Shown here: positions 57,282-64,000 of the stretch, piece by piece
Layout of the letters: each line of letters starts with the position of its first letter
Position numbering within the stretch: the stretch's first letter is position 1
DNA from: Eremothecium cymbalariae DBVPG#7215
Taxonomy: Eukaryota; Ascomycota; Saccharomycetes; Saccharomycetales; Saccharomycetaceae
Assembly: GCF_000235365.1 (NCBI RefSeq)
Contig: NC_016453.1
Span: 1,054,001 to 1,118,000 of the forward strand
Length of the DNA stretch: 64,000 bases
Direction of reading: 5' to 3'
The notes under the pieces: generated by a model
The model's input: the letters and a program-made list of their open reading frames with translations, nothing else
Databases searched by the model: none
Told to the model about the DNA's origin: nothing
Position numbers and translations under genes: made by a program

Positions 57282-58382
57282 ATGGATATAAACATGTCGA
57301 ATATGGAATTACTTGTTGAGTCTAATAGGGGGATGTTTTCTACAGACAAACTAGATTTGTATCCCAGAAATTATGAGGATCTGAAGCAGTTTCTGTTAGT
57401 ACACTCTCTGGAGGATGACAAATGTGACACTTTGGTAGATACTGGAGTAAGTTATTTACCAAGGCAGAAAACAATGGGGAAGGCAGCGATGATGGATATT
57501 GATATTGAGAAGAAGTTGTTTTTAGAGTATGCGAAATATAAGGCTAATGGAAGCCCACAGGATAGGTTTCTTAAACTATTACTGGAACCTAAAGAAAAAG
57601 AATTGTTGCTTGGCATGGCCGGTGTTTTGCGGGAGCAGGTAGATACCTACGAGCAGGTTTTCAAGGACAAGTCTTTGTTATGGGATAGACAAAGTAGGCA
57701 ACAATTGCAGGAAGGGCAACATCTTGAAGAGGTTGCATCATATTTAATTTCATCGATGATTCAAAAGGGCATAGAAATTCAGTCTCAAGGAGATAGCACA
57801 GAGACACTGGATACCAGAGATATGTGTAAGCTATGCATAGACTCATTATTAGAGCAGTGCCAGACAGTGGTAGCTCAAGGACCATCTATTGAAAATAGTT
57901 CTGAGAGTGATGTAAAAGCGGAAAAAAGTCGCCACAGTAATGCTGGTGAACTAAAAACCGCCTTTCAGGATCTACAATTAGCGCATAAGTTTTTGACAGA
58001 GAAATTTGAAGATGATCGTAAACAGTATTTACAGCAAATTGAACAGTTGGAAAGGACGAATCGTGAGCTGCAACAAGAACTATTAAATTATCATTCCCAA
58101 TTAAGCAAAGCTCGTGAACAGATTAACAAACTAGAGTCTGCTACGCCGCCTACTTCAGTTTCCACGGAACATAACACGCCAATACAAGATATATTTTCCA
58201 AGTCACCTCCCTCCATGGGCAGTACCTCCAGCATATCTTCACCTGCTTCCATGTCTTTCGTTATAATGAAACAGGAATTCAAGAAGCTACTGAGCGAAAC
58301 CCAGAACAAGTATGAAAGGGAACTAAAAGATGAACGGGACCTTCGCAAAAAATTAGAGGCTCAGTTATCAAGTAGGTTTTAA
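57282..58382 (+). CDS. PEA2: Polarisome subunit Pea2
   Basis: 366-residue homologue of Pea2, a coiled-coil partner of Spa2 in the polarisome that directs formin Bni1 and cell-tip growth. The N-terminal globular part has the conserved start LYPRNYEDLKQFLLVHSLE. Heptad-rich helices run from about 225 to 285 and 325 to 366, with a Ser/Pro linker between. S. cerevisiae Pea2 is 420 aa. Position between PPH3 and SPT15 matches YER149C. The start could also be the in-frame ATG at residue 5 or 8. Confidence 0.88.
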   Translation: MDINMSNMELLVESNRGMFSTDKLDLYPRNYEDLKQFLLVHSLEDDKCDTLVDTGVSYLPRQKTMGKAAMMDIDIEKKLFLEYAKYKANGSPQDRFLKLLLEPKEKELLLGMAGVLREQVDTYEQVFKDKSLLWDRQSRQQLQEGQHLEEVASYLISSMIQKGIEIQSQGDSTETLDTRDMCKLCIDSLLEQCQTVVAQGPSIENSSESDVKAEKSRHSNAGELKTAFQDLQLAHKFLTEKFEDDRKQYLQQIEQLERTNRELQQELLNYHSQLSKAREQINKLESATPPTSVSTEHNTPIQDIFSKSPPSMGSTSSISSPASMSFVIMKQEFKKLLSETQNKYERELKDERDLRKKLEAQLSSRF

Positions 58383-59087
58383 ATCGTATCCTGTTAACAC
58401 CAATATCCTGGTGCTGTAGTATTGTACTCTAAAAAATTAAACTTGTATTTTAGTAATATGAAACGCATCCTATATTACTAAAACAGGTTGAAAGCGGACT
58501 GTAAATCATGAAATATAAGACCTGCCACCTCATTCAAGCTATTAGTACAGAATTTTAAGTTTTAAAAAATGTGCTTTTGTATTTTTTACATACATATATC
58601 TCTGACTCTGCTGGATTCAGGCATTTATATATAATGCCATGACACTACTAGTACCATATGTAATGGACAAGTAATGCACAACGAAGGAATGTTTGTGGTC
58701 TATAGTTTGTAGTTAGTAGTTTTCCCCGGGTATCTGCGACTTCTTCTTTGGAGTATTCGCTGTACTATCGGGGTTGATTTGACTCTTAATCTTGTGCGAA
58801 GTTGACAGTGTAACCGCTTGAGTAACATAAGAAAAGTTAACTTAGCATATTTTACAATTTGGAACTAAAATTAATTATATCCTAATAAAAATAACCTGTT
58901 GGTAGGGATCATCCGAGTAATAGTGATGGTGATACTGGAAGTGTTTGCATTAAAGCACTTAGTATCATTAGTATGCGCTTCATGTAGTATTATAATATAT
59001 ACCTTGTTCATTGTTTAGCCCTCTTCTTTGGTCCCCTTCTTAATTTTTGGCTTCTGTTTCTATTTAATACAAGGAAGTAATTGCAAA
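58383..59087. other. 705-bp convergent gap PEA2 / SPT15
   Basis: Longer than needed for two 3' ends. A 6-bp hairpin GGCATT-TATATAT-AATGCC lies at 58620-58638. I see no ORF of note, tRNA fold, or snoRNA box pair that I would defend. A non-coding RNA is possible but not shown. Confidence 0.4.
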
Positions 59088-59807
59088 TTACAACTTTCGA
59101 AATTCACTTAGCACTGGATATATAGCTTCAAACGCTTGGTAAATTTCTTCCCTCTGCTTGGCACCAGTCAACACAATCTTTCCAGAAACAAATATCAACA
59201 ACACAATCTTCGGTTTAACCATTCTATAAATTAACCCGGGAAACAACTCAGGCTCATAAGATGAGAAAGTACCATGGCTAAAAGCCAAACCTTCAAGACG
59301 AATAGGAAACTTGACATCACAGGACCCCACAATATTCTGAATCTTGAAATCTGTGAACTTGGCACTAAACCCAATTTTCTGGATAATCCTAGCGTACTTC
59401 CGACTAGCCAATTTGGAATCATCCTCGCTCTTAGCACCAGTCACAACCATCTTACCGGACGCAAAAATCAAGGCTGTTGTCTTTGGTTCCCTAATACGCA
59501 TAATAACAGCAGCAAACCGCTTAGGATTATATTCTGCATTCCGTGCATGTAACGCTACAGTCTTTAGATCTAACCGACAATCCAAATTCACAGTCGCAAC
59601 AATATTTTGCAAAGTAGGTACAATTCCCGACGTTGCACCATTATCTCCATCAATTATGCTCTTCGATTCGTCCCGTTCACGTGGAGCATTTATCATATTA
59701 CCGATGCCAGAATCTTTGTCTTGGTTCTCCCATACAGACCTTGTGCTTGGATCGAATACAATTTTGTTTTGCTCCTGGAATTCTTTCAAACGTTTATCAT
59801 CTGACAT
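59088..59807 (-). CDS. SPT15: TATA-binding protein TBP
   Basis: 239-residue TBP, the general factor for Pol I, II and III. The variable N-terminal 60 residues are followed by the two symmetric 80-residue saddle repeats, visible as [25 protein letters not shown] and [20 protein letters not shown]. The paired motifs [20 protein letters not shown] and [21 protein letters not shown] are intact. Length equals S. cerevisiae Spt15 (240 aa). It shares a 409-bp divergent promoter with SCC4. Confidence 0.99.
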   Translation of the reverse strand: MSDDKRLKEFQEQNKIVFDPSTRSVWENQDKDSGIGNMINAPRERDESKSIIDGDNGATSGIVPTLQNIVATVNLDCRLDLKTVALHARNAEYNPKRFAAVIMRIREPKTTALIFASGKMVVTGAKSEDDSKLASRKYARIIQKIGFSAKFTDFKIQNIVGSCDVKFPIRLEGLAFSHGTFSSYEPELFPGLIYRMVKPKIVLLIFVSGKIVLTGAKQREEIYQAFEAIYPVLSEFRKL

Positions 59808-60216
59808 TCTGAACTAGATGTCCCAAAACAGATTTTATGGCCCTTCTAACCTACGTGGTTCTTGGCGACTGTAATCTCTCTTGCTGTTTTAAACTAAATG
59901 GTGGTTGATGAGGCCTCTTTGTTTTTACGCATTATCAAAAGTTACATTAGAGCATTTTATACGACAGCACGTGATCTGCATCACATAGACGTTGCATGCT
60001 ACATTTGAGCCCGAATAGTCTAAGGTCCGAGGTATATTCATGGAGTATCAGCTGTGTTAAGCATTTTTGATGCTTGCTAGCTCAGCGTTAGCAGCTGTGA
60101 AGGGACTGCTTGGTCTAGTATTTGTTCTGTTACATGTAAAAAGTGGACGCGTTCCTTAGTAACGTCCGAGTTTCCATGATGATCAATCAACTAATGGAGA
60201 AGTTTATTCAGGAGAG
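59808..60216. other. Divergent promoter SPT15 / SCC4
   Basis: 409 bp holding a CACGTGAT E-box (59968-59975), the ACGCGT MCB of SCC4 and the SCC4 upstream ORF. No further gene is seen. Confidence 0.55.
60147..60152. promoter_or_regulatory. MCB (ACGCGT) at SCC4
   Basis: Exact MluI cell-cycle box ACGCGT, 65-70 bp upstream of the SCC4 ATG. MBF binding would give G1/S expression, which suits loading of cohesin before replication. Confidence 0.7.
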
Positions 60217-60253
60217 ATGGCAATCGATCTTCAGAAGCATCAACGGAGTTTAG
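60176..60253 (+). other. Upstream ORF overlapping the SCC4 start
   Basis: A 25-codon frame begins with two adjacent ATGs (60176 and 60179), has another in-frame ATG at 60194, and ends with TAG at 60251-60253. It overlaps the SCC4 ATG (60217) by 37 nt in another frame. If the transcript includes it, SCC4 translation would need leaky scanning or a start downstream of 60176. Confidence 0.6.
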
Positions 60254-62091
60254 TCTATCAACGTTCTCGGCAGTATCTTGCTCATGCCCATTCTGTTGCA
60301 TCTAAGGTACGTTCAGAAACGCAATTGAGGCAGTATTATACGTTAATCCAAGAAGCAATCCGAGGATTTGAATATTTGAAAAATGAATTGCAGCTGACGA
60401 TAGCCCAAGATCTACAAGTTACTCTTGATCTCGTTAGAGTTCTTTTAGATGAGACTCATGAGGTTGAGTTGGCAGAACAATATTTAAATGGAATCCGAAC
60501 GCGGTTGCAGCCAACGACTCTTACCGATGACAAATATTTGGTGGACTTTTATTTATTATATCATATTCCTATGTTAAAACGGGATCCAGGGAATAAGCTA
60601 TTGTTAAAGAACTTAGGTCGTTTAATTGGGACCTTTAACAAGAGTGATCCATGGAGGTTGGTGTTTCAATATTGTCGGATTGCGATCTTGGATATGAACA
60701 AATCTTCCCGAAATATATCAAGTATTACGGCTGATTATGCAGAGATGTTAAATTCAACAACTAGTTTAGAACCGGGTGCTGAGGGTGAAATTAATGGGTT
60801 CCTGCTGTGTTCTTATGTGACATTTCTCCTTAATAGAACGTTGCTTGTTAGTAATGATGATTTGGAAAAGTTGAAACTGCTGAAAACGAAATCAGACAGG
60901 ATATCTGTAAAGATAAAGATCTGGGCTATGCTTCTGGAGTTGTTAATAGCTATCTATCAAGACGAAAATATCACATTGTTGCTGTATGATTTTAAAGAGT
61001 TTTTTGGCCGCCATAAAGAGACATTGAATACAGGGCGGGATTCAATTCTTCTGCAGATCAAACCTGGGTTGAAGCTCAAGGTAGAAGTTCCTTTCTTTAA
61101 CTCTGCTGACTGTAAAAATATTCTATTGCTATTTCAGAGTGTTAGCTATCTCCCAACTTGTTATAGTAAATCATCCAATTTTTCAACGAAATTTCTTCCC
61201 AAAGTTTTAAGAACTAGCGAGGAACTAAAACAAAATGTAGCTCGAAAGGCTTCTCTTAGCAAGCTATACTCTATTGGGTCAATCTACGACCATATTAAGG
61301 AGTTATGTCAATTCTACCAGGCTTGGGAGCAAATGATCTTGAATGGACCAATAGAGAATAATTTGCCGCAATTAAGAAACTCCGACTATTATGATTTATT
61401 AGAATCTATGAATTCGCATTTGCTCATACCTCGGAAATCCATTAAACACGTTTATAACCTTTACGAATCCCTTCTCAAGTCTAAAGACTCAGAAGTCAGG
61501 TTAATTGCCTTCATGCATTGTTTTATTTTAACTATTTCGCAATTAAGTCAATGTAATGAAGAACCAGATCAGTTTTCAAGATTAATTCAACAGGCCAATA
61601 ATACTTGGAATCAAATAATCAAGAACATGGAACATACCCCAATGGTTAACAACAACACTTGGCTATGTACAATTGCTACTCTTTGGGTGTTATCAAAATT
61701 CGAACCATTTAGTAATCATCCGTTGCCTAATGATAATGACGAAGAGCGGCAATTATACCTAAAGAAGCTAGAAAATTACTATACAGCGAATTCACTATTA
61801 TCATCAGACCAATCCGCACAACCTAGTAGTTTTAAGCTTAAAAAATGTTTGTTACTGCACTTTTTGTTGAATTTTCTGGGGGGAACCATATTTGTTTCTG
61901 ATATTCAAGAGAGGTGCAACTTGTCAGCTTCATGCTTTCAAATGTGTAAGCAGCAGCACATGCCTGTAATCCGGTATATCGGGGGAATATGGCATCTCAT
62001 TAATTGCACTGTCGCAATGAAAAACAAAGAAGTAGCCGTTACTAGAGCAAAGTTAGACAATTTAGTTTGTGAGCTTTTGAAGTCCCGATGA
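60217..62091 (+). CDS. SCC4: Cohesin loader subunit Scc4 (Mau2)
   Basis: 624-residue all-helical TPR-superhelix protein, exactly the length of S. cerevisiae Scc4. It binds the N-terminus of Scc2, forming the loader that places cohesin on chromatin, especially around centromeres. Repeated helix pairs without catalytic motifs fill the whole length. Assignment rests on length, on helical pattern and on position between SPT15 and TPS2 (YER147C). The start chosen is the first ATG in frame. Confidence 0.9.
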   Translation: MAIDLQKHQRSLVYQRSRQYLAHAHSVASKVRSETQLRQYYTLIQEAIRGFEYLKNELQLTIAQDLQVTLDLVRVLLDETHEVELAEQYLNGIRTRLQPTTLTDDKYLVDFYLLYHIPMLKRDPGNKLLLKNLGRLIGTFNKSDPWRLVFQYCRIAILDMNKSSRNISSITADYAEMLNSTTSLEPGAEGEINGFLLCSYVTFLLNRTLLVSNDDLEKLKLLKTKSDRISVKIKIWAMLLELLIAIYQDENITLLLYDFKEFFGRHKETLNTGRDSILLQIKPGLKLKVEVPFFNSADCKNILLLFQSVSYLPTCYSKSSNFSTKFLPKVLRTSEELKQNVARKASLSKLYSIGSIYDHIKELCQFYQAWEQMILNGPIENNLPQLRNSDYYDLLESMNSHLLIPRKSIKHVYNLYESLLKSKDSEVRLIAFMHCFILTISQLSQCNEEPDQFSRLIQQANNTWNQIIKNMEHTPMVNNNTWLCTIATLWVLSKFEPFSNHPLPNDNDEERQLYLKKLENYYTANSLLSSDQSAQPSSFKLKKCLLLHFLLNFLGGTIFVSDIQERCNLSASCFQMCKQQHMPVIRYIGGIWHLINCTVAMKNKEVAVTRAKLDNLVCELLKSR

Positions 62092-62393
62092 GTTATGAAA
62101 CCTATGATAGATATAATCGTGGAAACGCTATTTAATTTTTTACAAATATTTGTTAAGTGACTTTTCGTTTGTCATATATAATTAAGGTAGTAGTTGTCCT
62201 CGAAAAAATGTAATGGCGACATATACGCAGTAACACACATAATGAATGACATAGAGCTGGGTAGTGGGAATACACACATATACAAATACATAATATGAAT
62301 CTAAACAAAAGTTTGTACACTAGTGTTAAAATTTCGTATACAATGTCTCAAAACATTCAACAAGTCATCTATCGAAAAAACTAAGAGTAACCG
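62092..62393. other. Convergent 3' region SCC4 / TPS2
   Basis: 302 bp, AT-rich. A short frame that continues from here into antisense TPS2 has no support. Confidence 0.5.
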
Positions 62394-64000
62394 TCACAGT
62401 TTTTCAGCATTCTTAAAAGAACTACTCCTCTTCATTGCGTATGCGGCACTGGCAAGTTCAGATCTCATACTGCTCTCACTATTCTTGACATGTCCTCTGT
62501 CATCCAAGTCAACTGTTCCTGCACTTTGGAATAAAGAGACGTCCCCAACTAGCAGACCTAATGTGTCCAGAACTTGCTGTGGATCAGTCAAATGCGTCTT
62601 TGCAATGGTTTTTTTAGATGCGGATCCAACGGTAACAGGGTAAATACCATAATGGCCCCATTCATTTCTTTCATTAGGAAACTTCACAGCCCACTTGTCT
62701 TCAATATCATTTAATTGTCTAAACATGTCTTCATCAGTAAAGTCATCACCAAGACATAGCAAGAAATCTGGAAGTTTATTCTTGGGAACATTCTCATCGA
62801 TCTTAAATTCATCTTCTAATACTTGATTCCCACCATGAGGATGGCAAACTAGCCGCTTAACAATTTCACCTTTGTTAACAAATTTTGGACGGACTTCGAC
62901 ATTAGCTTTGCCCTCCATAACTTCTAAACCCAAGCCATGGGCAATCTCTTCTAACATTCGCTTCAACTCCACAGCATTGAACTCCCCTAGTTCGGGAACT
63001 GCTCTTCTATAATGCCAAGTTAATGCCACTTTTTTCCGCTCAATGAAAGATCCAGGAGTCTTGTCTGTGAACTCGTCCATAATTTCTGCTACTTTGATCT
63101 GCCAAGACATATCAAACTTGGAAGCCAAGTTGAGCCACTTCTGACTAGATACGTCTTTCATAAAACAGCCGTGTTCCGCACTTAGCCCAAGCTGCGGTAG
63201 GCGCTCTCCGAGCCAACGAGATAAAAACTTCTGATCACGACCAGAAATAATCCAAATTTGATTTTTGGGGTCAGATGAAAGTTTAGTCAGGGTAGAGATC
63301 AAGCGAGCACTTGGAATTGCTGCAGCTGGGTCTTGAACAATTGGCGTCAAGGTGCCATCATAGTCAAACAAGAACAAACGGCGTTCGGCTTTTTTGTAGT
63401 TCTGGAATAACAGCGGTCTGTTCAAAGCCGGAGTGATCTTGTTCACATTATCTGTACTAGCCTTTTCATCACGCAAGCGTGCCATTTCATTGAGGTAGGT
63501 ATTTGTCCAGTCCTGAACCGTTGAGACGTTCTTCCAAAGAGAGCTCTCCAACTTAATTTTTTGTTCAGCGGTTAAAGATAACGCTTCATTGATGGCTTTT
63601 GCTACGGCAATGGAGTCCCAAGGGTTGATGATCATGGCGTCGCTTAGAATAGTACTGCTACCAGAAAATTCACTCAACAGAAGAGGACTTGCATAACAGT
63701 CATTTCTGGAAGTCTTCGATTTAATAGTAACAAACTCTAACGCCGTTGTATTCATACCGTCCCTGACGGAAGTGATCAAACATAGGTCAGCGGCACGCAA
63801 CAAAGAAAAATAAACATCTTTTGGGATCCGCATATGGTAATGCTGGACAGGATTAAAATTCAAATCACCATACTGTGCATTAATGGAATTCACAAGTTCA
63901 TTCACCTGTGCTTCCAACCGGTGGTCCTTATCCGTAGACGCTGGACTACTAACCTGGATTAAAACGACCTTATCCCTCCACTCTGGGAACATCGCTAAAA
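62394..64000 (-). CDS. TPS2: Trehalose-6-phosphate phosphatase, C-terminal part (5' end outside window)
   Basis: The frame is open to the window's right edge, so the N-terminal 350 or so residues are missing; S. cerevisiae Tps2 has 896 aa. The visible part has the end of the GT20 trehalose-synthase-like domain (conserved VSLRDGMN-type segment seen as TSVRDGMNTTALEF). The HAD phosphatase domain follows, with nucleophile motif LFDYDGTLTPI about 210 residues in, GRDQKFL, and the lysine/aspartate motif LCLGDDFTDEDMF. It completes trehalose synthesis in the Tps1/Tps2/Tsl1 complex. Confidence 0.96.
   Translation of the reverse strand, partial: LAMFPEWRDKVVLIQVSSPASTDKDHRLEAQVNELVNSINAQYGDLNFNPVQHYHMRIPKDVYFSLLRAADLCLITSVRDGMNTTALEFVTIKSKTSRNDCYASPLLLSEFSGSSTILSDAMIINPWDSIAVAKAINEALSLTAEQKIKLESSLWKNVSTVQDWTNTYLNEMARLRDEKASTDNVNKITPALNRPLLFQNYKKAERRLFLFDYDGTLTPIVQDPAAAIPSARLISTLTKLSSDPKNQIWIISGRDQKFLSRWLGERLPQLGLSAEHGCFMKDVSSQKWLNLASKFDMSWQIKVAEIMDEFTDKTPGSFIERKKVALTWHYRRAVPELGEFNAVELKRMLEEIAHGLGLEVMEGKANVEVRPKFVNKGEIVKRLVCHPHGGNQVLEDEFKIDENVPKNKLPDFLLCLGDDFTDEDMFRQLNDIEDKWAVKFPNERNEWGHYGIYPVTVGSASKKTIAKTHLTDPQQVLDTLGLLVGDVSLFQSAGTVDLDDRGHVKNSESSMRSELASAAYAMKRSSSFKNAEKL

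Overview
The window is a gene-dense, AT-rich stretch of a budding-yeast nuclear chromosome (Saccharomycetaceae). About 30 protein-coding genes and one tRNA-Glu(UUC) gene are recognisable, and I saw no spliceosomal introns. Genes that lie in S. cerevisiae on paired chromosome tracts (YDR074-084 with YER147-157; YDR362-364 with YHR109-112 and YOR116-117) are interleaved here in one order, with relative orientations kept. That is the unduplicated gene order of a lineage that split before the yeast whole-genome duplication, such as Eremothecium, Kluyveromyces or Lachancea. I cannot settle the genus from the sequence alone. Gene names are by homology and gene order recalled from S. cerevisiae.

Layout. 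1-9.5 kb: a frame-disrupted CTM1 homologue, ERP5, UBA4, TFC6, a YHR112C-type PLP enzyme and ESC2. 9.7-18 kb: RPO31 (Pol III largest subunit), SEM1 and RPT5 (both proteasome lid/base), CDC40. 18-19 kb: a 1-kb non-coding stretch with a degenerate repeat and tRNA-Glu. 19-33.6 kb: TVP23, RRP8, STN1, PDC2-like, VPS41, TFB5, COG3, PET100 and a MYG1 homologue (YER156C). 33.6-36.2 kb: a 2.5-kb gene-free region leading into BEM2. 36-51 kb: BEM2, OXA1, PET122, a YER152C-type aminotransferase, SHU2, UBP3. 51-64 kb: a SED1-like repeat cell-wall protein, RAD55, PPH3, PEA2, SPT15 (TBP), SCC4 and the C-terminal part of TPS2, which runs off the right edge.

The genes are ordinary housekeeping genes, not an operon or a mobile system. 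Functional themes recur: Pol III transcription (TFC6, RPO31, and TBP), proteasome (SEM1, RPT5), mitochondrial cytochrome oxidase biogenesis (OXA1, PET100, PET122), homologous recombination and damage recovery (SHU2, RAD55, PPH3, ESC2), and polarity (BEM2, PEA2). Several promoters carry recognisable yeast boxes: an Rpn4 PACE at RPT5, RRPE+PAC at RPO31, an MCB at SCC4 and an SCB/MCB-like element at RAD55.

The most notable oddity is a set of four apparent -1 frame disruptions: two in CTM1, one before VPS41 and one at the end of RAD55. Each lies in or near an A/T homopolymer. The VPS41 and RAD55 ones sit exactly on A_AAA_AAG and A_AAA_AAA heptamers in frame. They may be homopolymer under-calls, true mutations or, less likely, programmed slippage. 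I found no convincing previously undescribed multi-gene system.
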